Part shown: positions 52,056 through 59,912 of the stretch, one piece after another | Numbering within the stretch: the stretch's first letter is position 1 | Layout of the letters: each line of letters opens with the position of its first letter | Assembly (NCBI GenBank): GCA_016719535.1 | Contig: JADJYX010000025.1 | Location: forward strand, 1-64,000 | DNA: 64,000 bases | Source of the DNA: Rubrivivax sp. | GTDB lineage: Bacteria; Pseudomonadota; Gammaproteobacteria; Burkholderiales; Burkholderiaceae_C | Direction of reading: 5' to 3' | Translations under genes and position numbers: made by a program | The notes under the pieces: generated by a model | The model's input: the letters and a program-made list of their open reading frames with translations, nothing else | The model's database searches: none | Told to the model about the DNA's origin: nothing

Positions 52056-53519
52056 ATGAAGTTGCACGAATATGCCGCCTTCGACGCCCTCGGCCTGGCC
52101 GACCTGGTCCACCGCGGCGAGGTCACGCCGACCGAACTGGCGCGCACCGCGGCCGCCGCCATCGAAGCCGCCGACCCGGCGCTGGGCGCCGTCGTCGAGA
52201 CCTATGCCGACCGCATCGAGTCGCTGGACGAGGCCACGCTGGGCCACGGCCCCTTCCGCGGCGTGCCCTTTCTGATGAAGGACGTCTTCGGCCACGAGGC
52301 CGGGCGCCGCATCGAATTCGGCAGCCGTCTGTGCGCCGGGCTGGTGGCGGCGCAGGACTCGATCTACACGACCCTGGTCAAGGCTGCCGGGGTCAACGTC
52401 ATCGGCCGCTCGGCGGCGCCCGAATATTCGATGGCCGGCACCACCGAAGGCGCGCTCTACGGCAACACCGCCACACCCTGGCGCGCCGGCCACAGTGCCG
52501 GCGGCTCCACCGGCGGCGGCGCGGCGGCAGTGGCTGCCGGCCTGGTACCGATCGCCCAGGGCACCGACATCGCCGGCTCCGTTCGCATCCCGGCCAGCTT
52601 CTGCGGCGGCGTGGGGCTCAAGCCCTCGCGCGGGCGGGTGTCGTTCGCGCCCATGCTCGACGAAAACGGCTACGGCCTGGCGCAGAACTTCGTGCAGACC
52701 AAGAGCGTGCGCGATACCGCCGCCATGCTCGACGGCCTGGCCGTACCGCAGCCGGGCGACCCCTTCGTGATCCCCCGCCCCGCCGGCACCTGGGCCGACC
52801 TGGCGCGACAGCCGGCACCACGGCCGCTGCGCATCGGCTGGTCGGTGGCCGCGCACACCGGGGTGACGGTGGACCCGGAGGTGGCTGCCGCCATCGAGCG
52901 CACGGCGCGGCTGCTGCGGGACATGGGCCACCAGGTGGAGGAGGACAGCCCTGCCTACGACGGCCTGGCAGCGATGCGCGCGATGTGCGAGCTGTGGTTC
53001 TTCGGCTTCGACCAGCGGCTGGCCGGTTATGGCCAGCGCACCGGCCGCGTGCCCGGCCCCGACAACCTGGAGCCGATGATCTGGCAGATCCACGAGCACG
53101 CGCGCACGATGACGGCGGCGCAGTTTCTGGCCGCCATGGCCATGCTCAATACCGCGCGGCGCCAGCTCGGTGCGGTCTTCGCGCGGCGCGACGTGTGGCT
53201 GACACCGACCACCGCGCGCGTGGCCGAACCCTGGGGCCTGTACAACCTCGGCCGCGACGACGTGCCCTACGAGGCTTATGCCGAGCAGATCCTGGCGCCG
53301 GTGGCGCAGCACACGCTGCCGCACAACATCATGGGCACGCCGGCGATCTCGCTGCCGCTGTTCCTGCATTCCAGCGGCCTGCCGATCGGGGTGCAGCTGG
53401 CCGCCGCGCCGGCGCAGGAGCTGGTGCTGCTGCAACTGGCCGGCGAGCTGGAACAGGCCCTGCCCTGGGCCGGCCGCACGCCGCCGCTGCACGTGGCCGC
53501 AGTGGCGGGCGCGCGATGA
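52056..53519 (+). CDS. Amidase-signature family hydrolase
   Basis: A cytoplasmic amide hydrolase with the Ser-cisSer-Lys triad. In 487 residues: K75 in VPFLMKDVFG, the cis-serine S151 in GHSAGGSTGGGAAAVAAG, and nucleophile S175 in GTDIAGSVRIPASFCGG, all at standard spacing. The C-terminal region ends in PLFLHSSGLPIGVQLAAAP, also typical. The ATG at 52056 has AAGGAG ten bases upstream. It is divergent from the LysR gene and overlaps the thioesterase start by four bases. Substrate is not evident: aryl or fatty acid amides are usual for such enzymes, and the coupled acyl-CoA thioesterase hints at an acyl compound. It lacks the partners of a GatA subunit. Confidence 0.9.
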   Translation: MKLHEYAAFDALGLADLVHRGEVTPTELARTAAAAIEAADPALGAVVETYADRIESLDEATLGHGPFRGVPFLMKDVFGHEAGRRIEFGSRLCAGLVAAQDSIYTTLVKAAGVNVIGRSAAPEYSMAGTTEGALYGNTATPWRAGHSAGGSTGGGAAAVAAGLVPIAQGTDIAGSVRIPASFCGGVGLKPSRGRVSFAPMLDENGYGLAQNFVQTKSVRDTAAMLDGLAVPQPGDPFVIPRPAGTWADLARQPAPRPLRIGWSVAAHTGVTVDPEVAAAIERTARLLRDMGHQVEEDSPAYDGLAAMRAMCELWFFGFDQRLAGYGQRTGRVPGPDNLEPMIWQIHEHARTMTAAQFLAAMAMLNTARRQLGAVFARRDVWLTPTTARVAEPWGLYNLGRDDVPYEAYAEQILAPVAQHTLPHNIMGTPAISLPLFLHSSGLPIGVQLAAAPAQELVLLQLAGELEQALPWAGRTPPLHVAAVAGAR

Positions 53520-54334
53520 CGCTGACACCTTTCTCCACCACCCTGGCCCGTCGCCGGCGCGATGGCGATACCGTGCATTTCGAGCTCGGCGACGACTGGC
53601 AGCAGGGTCGCACGGCCTATGGCGGCGTGGTCTGCGCCATCGCCGCGCAGGCCATGCGCGACGTGGCCGGCGCCGACTGGCCGGCCGGCGTGGGCCTGCG
53701 TGCGCTGCAGTGCAGCTTCGTCTCGGTGGTGGCGGCGGGCACGGTATCGGTGCAGGTGGAGGTGCTGCGCCAGGGCCGCAATGTCTGCCAGGTGCAGGCG
53801 CGGGTCTTCGAGGACGGCCGGCTGGGATCGGTGCTGCTGGGCGTCTACAGCGCCGACCGGCCTTCGGCGCTGGCCCCGCGCTGGCCGGCGCCGCCCGCGG
53901 TCGATGCGCCGGAGTCCCTGCCCGAGACGCCCTTCATGGCGGGTGTGCAGCCGCCCTTCCTGCAGCACCTGGCGATCCGCGCGGCGCGCGCGGCCTGGCC
54001 CTTCGGCGGCCGGCGCGTCGACGAGTCGGTGCTGCACCTGCGGCTGCGCGATCCCGGCACCGACGGCATCGAACCAGCAGTGGTCGCCGTGCTGCTGGGC
54101 GACGTGCCGCCGACGCCGGCCATCTCGGGCCTGGCGGCGCGCGTGCCCACCAGCAGCGTGACCTGGTCGCTGGAACTGCGGCCGCTCGAGGGCGTCGACG
54201 CGGCGGGCTGGTGGCGCATCGACAGCGAGTCGGTCTGCGTGGCGGGCGGCTACGTCAACCACGCGGCGCGGCTGTGGGCGCCCGACGGCCGGCTGGCGGC
54301 CCTGGGTACGCAGGTGGTGACGGTGTTCGGGTGA
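53516..54334 (+). CDS. TesB-like double-hotdog acyl-CoA thioesterase
   Basis: A 272-residue protein with two hotdog halves. The first half has DDWQQGRTAYGGVVCAIAAQ, with the Gly-Gly turn of acyl-CoA-binding hotdogs, and LRALQCSFVSVVAAG. The second has PAISGLAARVPTSSVTWSLE and DSESVCVAGGYVNHAARLW. The last segment, GGYVNHAARLWAPDGRLAAL, is the typical TesB-like C-terminus. It should release free acids from acyl-CoA. The ATG overlaps the amidase stop (ATGA), so the pair is translationally coupled. The 36-base gap to the convergent thiolase shows no clear terminator. Confidence 0.85.
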   Translation: MTLTPFSTTLARRRRDGDTVHFELGDDWQQGRTAYGGVVCAIAAQAMRDVAGADWPAGVGLRALQCSFVSVVAAGTVSVQVEVLRQGRNVCQVQARVFEDGRLGSVLLGVYSADRPSALAPRWPAPPAVDAPESLPETPFMAGVQPPFLQHLAIRAARAAWPFGGRRVDESVLHLRLRDPGTDGIEPAVVAVLLGDVPPTPAISGLAARVPTSSVTWSLELRPLEGVDAAGWWRIDSESVCVAGGYVNHAARLWAPDGRLAALGTQVVTVFG

Positions 54335-54370
54335 CGCGGCGGGCGCGGGTTCGAAGCCCGGGTTCGACGC

Positions 54371-55579
54371 TCAGCCGCCGCGCCGCCCGGACACCCGCAG
54401 CACGAGCGCCATGCCGGAGTCCCCCGCCGCGCAGCCGGTAAACAGGCCGACCCCGCCGCCGCGCAAGACCAGCTCCTCGATCAGCTCGATCGTCGAGCGC
54501 AGGCCGGTCGGCCCCTGGGGGTGGCCCCAGACGAGCGAACATCCGTAGTTGTTCATCTTCGCCAGCTCGAAGCCGGTCTGGCGGGCGAAGGCGATGTCGT
54601 TGGCCGCGAACGGGTTGTGGGTCTTGACGGCGTCGACGTCCTGGATGGACAGACCCGCTTGCTGCAGCGCCGATTGCGCCGCGGGCACCGGCGCCAGCGG
54701 CATATAGCCTTTCTCGACCCGTGCCTGGCCGAAGCCGAGCAGTTCGACCTCGATCGCCGCATCGGTGGCGAGTTCGCGCGCGCGCTCGCGCGTCGTCACG
54801 AGCATGCCGGCGTTGCCATCGGCCGGATGGGTCTGCGTGCCGAAGCTGTGGGTACCGCCCGGCTTCACCGGCTTGAGCCTGGCCAGCCCCTGCGCGTTCG
54901 TCGGGAAGACGCCCTCGTCGGCCTGCAGGGTGCCGGTCTGCTTGCGGAAAGCCGAATCGAATACCGGCGCCTCGACCATGTAGCGGCGCTGGAAGGCGCG
55001 CTCGTCGGCCAGGGCCGCGTCGTACTGCGCGTAGCGGGCCAGCGTGAGCTCGTTGAGCTCGGCCGCCTCGATGCCCAGACGCGCCGAAGCGTTCTCGGCC
55101 GTATCGATCATGGCGTTGCGGGCGTAGGGATCGAGGGCGAAATTGTCGAGTGTCCAGGACTCGGTGATGCCGCGCCCGCCGGGCGCCGTGGCGTCGGGGT
55201 AGTAGACGATGGGGCCGTTGGACATGCGGTCGGCACAGACCACGAGCGCGCAGCCGGCGCTGCCCAGCGCAATCTCCGCAGCGGCCATCTGCAGCGCACG
55301 CGCGCTGGTGGCGCAGGCCTGCTGCACGGTCGGGCCGGGAACGGCGTCGAGCCCGAGCATGCCGGTGAGCCAGGGCAGGCCGTAGAAGCTGCCCGGCTGC
55401 GGGTTGGTGATGCCGAGAATGCCCAGGTCGATGCACGCACGCGCGGCGGGCCTGGCGTCGAGAAATCGGCGGCCGACCTCGGCGGCCAGACGCACGCTGT
55501 TGAGGTTGGCCAGCGGACCCTGCCACTTGGCGAACGGGGTGCTCCAGTAGGCGCCGTAGGGGATGAATGCGTTGCTCAT
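54371..55579 (-). CDS. Thiolase-family acetyl-CoA acyltransferase, divergent
   Basis: A 402-residue protein of the thiolase fold. C89 in VQQACATSARALQMAA is the acyl-carrying nucleophile, CADRMSNGPIVYY follows, and NNYGCSLVWGHPQGPTGL replaces the usual NVNGGAIALGHPLGASG while keeping the GHP histidine. The C-terminal cysteine region is TGCAAGDSGMALVL, and the NEAFA motif of biosynthetic thiolases is replaced by KTHNPFAAND. The loop motifs differ enough that it may act on unusual acyl groups. The ATG at 55579 fits the family N-terminus (MSNAFIPYGAYWSTPFAKWQ). It lies downstream of, and 236 bases from, the sugar-acid operon on the same strand, with a 12-bp tandem repeat in the gap. Confidence 0.82.
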   Translation of the reverse strand: MSNAFIPYGAYWSTPFAKWQGPLANLNSVRLAAEVGRRFLDARPAARACIDLGILGITNPQPGSFYGLPWLTGMLGLDAVPGPTVQQACATSARALQMAAAEIALGSAGCALVVCADRMSNGPIVYYPDATAPGGRGITESWTLDNFALDPYARNAMIDTAENASARLGIEAAELNELTLARYAQYDAALADERAFQRRYMVEAPVFDSAFRKQTGTLQADEGVFPTNAQGLARLKPVKPGGTHSFGTQTHPADGNAGMLVTTRERARELATDAAIEVELLGFGQARVEKGYMPLAPVPAAQSALQQAGLSIQDVDAVKTHNPFAANDIAFARQTGFELAKMNNYGCSLVWGHPQGPTGLRSTIELIEELVLRGGGVGLFTGCAAGDSGMALVLRVSGRRGG

Positions 55580-55640
55580 GGACACAGGCCTCTCTTGCGG
55601 TTGCGGATCGCCGCGGCGCGAAGCTCGGGATCGCCCCGGC

Positions 55641-55676
55641 GCTGTTGCCGGCGCTGTTGCCGGCGCTGTTGCCGGC
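55641..55676. repeat. Three tandem 12-bp repeats
   Basis: Three consecutive copies of GCTGTTGCCGGC lie in the 236-bp gap (55580-55815) between the thiolase start and the kinase stop. A partial fourth match (CCGGC) stands just before. The gap shows no gene or clear promoter. On the minus strand the repeat lies about 60 bases upstream of the thiolase start, so copy number could affect spacing of a promoter or operator there. Confidence 0.8.
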
Positions 55677-55815
55677 GGACCATCCGCAAGGCGCGAGCGC
55701 CGCGTCGGTTCGGGGGATTTTGCAGCATGTCCTCCACACCGGATGCCGCGTCGCCGATGAAGGTCACGCCCGACCCCGGCGCGGTATCCGCGGTGGCCGA
55801 TGCGGGGCGCGCACT

Positions 55816-57195
55816 TCAAACCGGCAGCAAGCGTCCCTGGCGCACGCTGCCGAAGAACGAGGCCGCGCCCATCTGACCGCCCTTGAGCACCAGTTGCAGC
55901 ACCGGGCGGCCCTGCCGCCAACCCTGACACAGCGGTGCACCGGGCGCGAGGCCGGCGGCCACCGTCAGCGCGTCCAGGTTCAGCGCCTGCGTCACCTCGC
56001 CCGCGCTGTCACCGCCGGCCACCAGCACGCGCGGCAGCGGCATGCGCTGCAGCAGCCGCCGCAGCACCTCGGCCAGTGCCCGGCCGATGCGGCGAGCGGC
56101 CTCGTCGCGCGGCAACCCGGCCCGCGCCGCCAGCGCGTCGAAACCGGTTACCGCCGGATCGTCGGGCCCTTCGGCCGAACAGACCACAGGGCTGCGGCCC
56201 AGAGCCAGCGCCGCCGCGGCCGCGGCCACCGCGCGCTGAATCTCGGCCTCGGCCTCGATCGAGAGGCCCAGCAGCGGCGCCAGCTGCAGGCGGTCGACCG
56301 CAAAGCCGTTCGTGCGCGCCCAGGCGATCTGCGCCGCCGTCACCGGCGAGCAGCTGCCGCTGACGGCGGCGATCACGTCCACCGGCGCGGCGGCCGGCAG
56401 CGATGGCTGCGCCGGCAGCCAGCCGCGGCAGCGCCAATGCGCGGCCAGTGCGTCCTGCAGACCCGAGGAGGCGGCGCAGAACAGGCCGTCGCCGCGCTGC
56501 GTCCACACCAGTTCGCCCGCGGCGCGCAGGGTTTGATCGTCCAGCACGTCCAGCGCCACCACCGGCCCATCGTCGCCGAGCAGCGACGCCAGCCGCGACG
56601 CGCCCTGCCCCGCCTTCAGCGTGGGCGCATCGATCAGCGCGATGCGGCGTGCCGTCTGCTGCGCCAGGTGGCGCGTGAGGTCGGCCTCGGCCATCGGCGT
56701 GACGGGGTGGCGCGCCATCACCGGGTGGCGGTCCAGGCGGTGGCCGACGCCGTCGACCGCCGCGAAGAGATGGCCGAAGAGCTGGTAGCGCTGCAGCCGC
56801 GGCGCGCCCACCAGCAGTGGCACCCAGCGCCCGCGCAGCGCACGCACGCCGAGGTCGATGGCGCGGCCGATGGAGCCGATGGCGGGCGACGAATCGAAGG
56901 TCGAGCAGACCTTGTAGTGCAGCAGCGGCGCACCCAGGGCGGCCAGCGCGGCAAACCGCTGCGGCAGCTCTGCATCCATCCAGGCCGGCGATTGCGACCG
57001 TGCCGTGCTCGCCAGCCCCACCGCACGCGCCTGCGCAAAGCGCTGCAGGTCGGCCGGCGTGGGCGGCTGCAGGAACAGCACCGTGGGCACGCCGGCGGCG
57101 GTGAAGGCCTCCATCGCATCGGTGGAACCGGTGAAGTCGTCGCCCAGGTAGGCCAGCAGCAGGCCGTCGGGCAGCCGGTCTTCGGGTGCGCTCAC
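55816..57195 (-). CDS. oiaK: DUF1537 four-carbon acid sugar kinase, probable 3-oxo-isoapionate kinase
   Basis: An ATP-dependent sugar-acid kinase. In 459 residues the N-terminal sugar-binding domain has AYLGDDFTGSTDAMEAFTAA (the DDxTGS signature), KVCSTFDSSPAIGSIGRAID and LLVGAPRLQRYQLFGHLFA. The C-terminal ATP-binding domain has AVSGSCSPVTAAQIAWA, RVLVAGGDSAGEVTQALNLD and VLKGGQMGAASFFG. The start is a GTG at 57193-57195 that overlaps the RuBisCO-like gene's TGA; the coupling and the family start (LAYLGDDFTGS soon after) support it. In D-apionate pathways OiaK phosphorylates 3-oxo-isoapionate before a RuBisCO-like protein acts (established knowledge); the adjacent RLP makes this the best specific call. 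Related OtnK/LtnK kinases act on tetronates. Confidence 0.75.
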   Translation of the reverse strand: MSAPEDRLPDGLLLAYLGDDFTGSTDAMEAFTAAGVPTVLFLQPPTPADLQRFAQARAVGLASTARSQSPAWMDAELPQRFAALAALGAPLLHYKVCSTFDSSPAIGSIGRAIDLGVRALRGRWVPLLVGAPRLQRYQLFGHLFAAVDGVGHRLDRHPVMARHPVTPMAEADLTRHLAQQTARRIALIDAPTLKAGQGASRLASLLGDDGPVVALDVLDDQTLRAAGELVWTQRGDGLFCAASSGLQDALAAHWRCRGWLPAQPSLPAAAPVDVIAAVSGSCSPVTAAQIAWARTNGFAVDRLQLAPLLGLSIEAEAEIQRAVAAAAAALALGRSPVVCSAEGPDDPAVTGFDALAARAGLPRDEAARRIGRALAEVLRRLLQRMPLPRVLVAGGDSAGEVTQALNLDALTVAAGLAPGAPLCQGWRQGRPVLQLVLKGGQMGAASFFGSVRQGRLLPV

Positions 57196-58433
57196 CAGAA
57201 GCCCAGGGCCGCCTGCAGCGCGGGCCGCGTGCGCGCCGCTTCGTCGATGGCCTCGCCGGCCATCGCGGCGTTCCAGGCCTCGCGCATCGCCGTCACGCCG
57301 GCGGCCACGCCGCCCGGGTGGCCGAAGATGCCGCCACCGGCGGCGTGGATCAGGTCGGCCGTGCCCAGCGCGTCGAAGGTCGGCCGCGCCTGGCGGCCGG
57401 TCTGGCCGGAGCTGAAGACCGGCATCGCGTGCATCGGCGCGTGGTCCCACAGCGGCGCCAGCACGGCGCGCGCGGCGGCGATCACACTCTCGTCGCTCTC
57501 GCTGAACTTGTTGGCCAGGCCGTTGACATGCAGGTGGTCGGCGCCGGCCAGGCGCTGGATCTGCTGCCAGGGTGCGTAGTCCCAGCCCAGCGCCGGGCAG
57601 CGCGTGAGGTAGCCCCAGCCGTTGCGGTGCGCGTGGATGGGCAGCTGGCTGTGCCGGCGCAGCTCGGTCAGGCCCACCAGGCCGATGCTGTTCAGGCTGG
57701 CCATCACGCAGGTGCCGCCCTCGGCCAGCACCAGGTCATGCCGGCGCTTCATCTGGTCGAGCTCGCCGGTCAGGTTGAAGGCCACCATCGCCTTTCGGCC
57801 CGTGCGTTCGGCGGCGTCGCGCACCACGCGCATCACCGCGCGCACGCGTTGATCGAACGGGCACGCCGGCCCGTCGGCCTGCAGTTCGTCGTCCTTGATG
57901 AAATCGATGCCGCCGTCGACGAGCTGCTGCACCTGCCCAGACGTCTCGGCCACGCTCAGGCCGACGCTGGGCTTGATGATGGTGCCGATCAGCGGGCCGT
58001 GCTCGACGCCGGCCAGCCGCCGCGTGCCGGCGATGCCGAAGGCCGGCCCCGGATAGGCGGCGGCAAACGAAGGCGGCAGGCGCAGCCCGGTGATGCGCAG
58101 GCCCGAGACCTGGCGCAGCTCGAACAGGTTGCCGGCCACGGTGGCCAGCAGGTTGGGCAGCGAGGGGCCGAGGTTCTCGATCGGCCACGACAGCGCCAGC
58201 ACGCAGCGCGTGTAGCGCGCGCTGGCTTTTGCCACCGGCAGGCTGGGCTGCGCCACCGTCTCCAGCAGCTCCAGCCGTTCCACGCGCGCGCCGGCGCGGG
58301 CCTTCAGCTCGGGCGTCTCGCCGGGCAGCGCGACGAAGGTGCCGCTGCTCTGCTCGCCGGCGATGACCTCGGCGGCTCGCGCCGGGTCGTCGCCGGTCTC
58401 CAGCCAGTAGGTGGCGTGGATGCGCTCGCCCAT
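57192..58433 (-). CDS. oiaX: RuBisCO-like protein, probable 3-oxo-isoapionate-4-phosphate transcarboxylase/hydrolase
   Basis: A 413-residue large-subunit RuBisCO fold. K154 in IGTIIKPSVGLS matches the RuBisCO active-site KP lysine. K180, D182 and E183 in GGIDFIKDDE match the carbamylated lysine and magnesium ligands, and GNLFELRQVSGLRITGLRLP matches the N-domain active-site strand. The loop equivalent to mobile loop 6 reads VNGLANKFSES, and the phosphate loops are VFSSGQTGRQ and GGGIFGHPGG. It lacks the exact loop-6 and other residues of a CO2-fixing enzyme. It sits between a DUF1537 kinase and an aldehyde dehydrogenase in a TRAP operon, the signature of the OiaK/OiaX apionate route, in which the phosphorylated 3-oxo acid is cleaved to 3-phosphoglycerate and glycolate (from memory of published work). 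The exact substrate here is inferred. Confidence 0.75.
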   Translation of the reverse strand: MGERIHATYWLETGDDPARAAEVIAGEQSSGTFVALPGETPELKARAGARVERLELLETVAQPSLPVAKASARYTRCVLALSWPIENLGPSLPNLLATVAGNLFELRQVSGLRITGLRLPPSFAAAYPGPAFGIAGTRRLAGVEHGPLIGTIIKPSVGLSVAETSGQVQQLVDGGIDFIKDDELQADGPACPFDQRVRAVMRVVRDAAERTGRKAMVAFNLTGELDQMKRRHDLVLAEGGTCVMASLNSIGLVGLTELRRHSQLPIHAHRNGWGYLTRCPALGWDYAPWQQIQRLAGADHLHVNGLANKFSESDESVIAAARAVLAPLWDHAPMHAMPVFSSGQTGRQARPTFDALGTADLIHAAGGGIFGHPGGVAAGVTAMREAWNAAMAGEAIDEAARTRPALQAALGFW

Positions 58434-58444
58434 CAGCCGTGCCG

Positions 58445-59887
58445 TCAGCCGTGCGAAATGGCGATGGTCTTGAGGGTGGTGAAGCTCTTCAGCCCCTCGA
58501 GCGCCTTCTCGCGGCCATAGCCCGAGTGCTTCATGCCGCCGAAGGGCAGCTCGATGCCGCCACCGGCGCCATAGTTGTTGATGAAGACCTGGCCGGCCTC
58601 GATGCGGTGCGCCATGCGCAACGCGCGGCCGCCGTCGCGCGTCCAGACGGCGGCGGTCAGGCCATAGGGCGTGCCGTTGGCAAGCTGCGCGGCCTCGTCC
58701 TCGCCGTCGAAGGCGAAGGCGGCCAGCACCGGGCCGAAGACCTCGTCCTGCGCCACCTCGTGGTCGAGCGGCACGCCGGCCAGCAGCGCCGGCGGGAAAT
58801 AGAAGCCGGTCTTCGGCGCCTCGGCCAGCAGCTGCGCGCGGGCCACCACCTCGGCACCGGCGGCGCGGGCCGAATCCAGCTTGCCCTGCACCCGTTCGAG
58901 CTGCTTGCGGTTGATCAGCGGCCCGCAGTCGGGCGCGCCCGCGCCGGGGCCGGTGCGCAGCGCCTCGAAGCGCGCCTTCAGCTTGGCCAGCACCTGGTCG
59001 TAGATGCCACGCTCGATCAGCACGCGGCTGCCGGCCGAGCAGGTCTGGCCGGCGTTCTGAACGATGGCATTCACCACCACCGGCAGCGCGGCGTCGAGGT
59101 CGGCATCGGCAAAGAGGATCTGCGGCGCCTTGCCGCCGAGCTCCAGCGTCACCGGCACGTGGTTGACGGCCGCCGCCTGCGCCACCGCCGTGCCCGTCAC
59201 CGTGGAGCCGGTGAAGCTGATGTGGTTGATGCCCGGGTGCGCCGCCAGCGCCGCGCCGGCCTCGATGCCCAGTCCGCAGACGATGTTCAGCGCACCCGGC
59301 GGCAGCCCGGCGTCGAGCGCCAGCGCCGAGATGCGCAGCGGCGTCAGGCAGGCGTCCTCGGCCGGCTTGACGACGCAGGCATTGCCCGCCGCCAGCGCAC
59401 CACCGACCGAGCGCCCGTAGATCTGCGCCGGGTAGTTCCAGGGGATGATGTGGCCGGTGACGCCATGCGGCACGCGCAGCGCCATCACCGTGCTGCCGGC
59501 GGCATAGGGGATGGTCTCGCCGTGCAGCTTGTCGGCCGCGCCGCCGTAGTACTCGAAATAGCGCGCGCAGGCGGTGATGTCCACGCGCGCCTGCTGGATG
59601 GGCTTGCCGGCGTCGCGGCTCTCCAGCTCGGCCAGCTCGGCATGGTGCTGCGTGATCAGCTGCGACAGCCGAGTCAGCACACGCCCGCGCTCGGTGGCCG
59701 TCATGCGGCCCCAGGGTCCGTGGAAGGCGCGGCGCGCGGCGGCCACTGCGGCGTCGACATCGGCGGCCGTGCTGCGCGGCAGCGTGGCGAAGCGCTCGCC
59801 GTCGGCCGGGTCGATGACGTCGACGGTGAGGCCGGTGCTGGCCGGCACAGGCTGGCCGTCGATGAGGTTCAGATAGGTCGTGGTCAT
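58445..59887 (-). CDS. NAD(P)-dependent aldehyde dehydrogenase
   Basis: A 480-residue enzyme that oxidises an aldehyde to its acid. The fold is intact: HIIPWNYPAQIYGRSVGGAL, VVKPAEDACLTPLRISAL, the NAD loop FTGSTVTGTAVAQAA, the general base in VTLELGGKAPQILFADAD, the catalytic cysteine in NAGQTCSAGSRVLIERGIYD, and EVFGPVLAAFAFD. The C-terminal PFGGMKHSGYGREKALEGL is also standard. The ATG at 59887 opens MTTTYLNLIDGQPVPAS. It lies 11 bases upstream of the RuBisCO-like gene and 25 bases after dctM, so it shares the transcript. It may oxidise D-apiose or another sugar aldehyde to the acid handled by the operon, or a downstream aldehyde such as glycolaldehyde; this is inference. Confidence 0.88.
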   Translation of the reverse strand: MTTTYLNLIDGQPVPASTGLTVDVIDPADGERFATLPRSTAADVDAAVAAARRAFHGPWGRMTATERGRVLTRLSQLITQHHAELAELESRDAGKPIQQARVDITACARYFEYYGGAADKLHGETIPYAAGSTVMALRVPHGVTGHIIPWNYPAQIYGRSVGGALAAGNACVVKPAEDACLTPLRISALALDAGLPPGALNIVCGLGIEAGAALAAHPGINHISFTGSTVTGTAVAQAAAVNHVPVTLELGGKAPQILFADADLDAALPVVVNAIVQNAGQTCSAGSRVLIERGIYDQVLAKLKARFEALRTGPGAGAPDCGPLINRKQLERVQGKLDSARAAGAEVVARAQLLAEAPKTGFYFPPALLAGVPLDHEVAQDEVFGPVLAAFAFDGEDEAAQLANGTPYGLTAAVWTRDGGRALRMAHRIEAGQVFINNYGAGGGIELPFGGMKHSGYGREKALEGLKSFTTLKTIAISHG

Positions 59888-59912
59888 GGCAGGCTCGATG
59901 GCGGAAAGCCGC

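Noticed and set aside
57192..58433. Calling the RuBisCO-like gene a CO2-fixing RuBisCO
   Set aside because: Loop 6 and other substrate-binding positions differ, the protein is short, and the neighbours are sugar-acid genes with no phosphoribulokinase.
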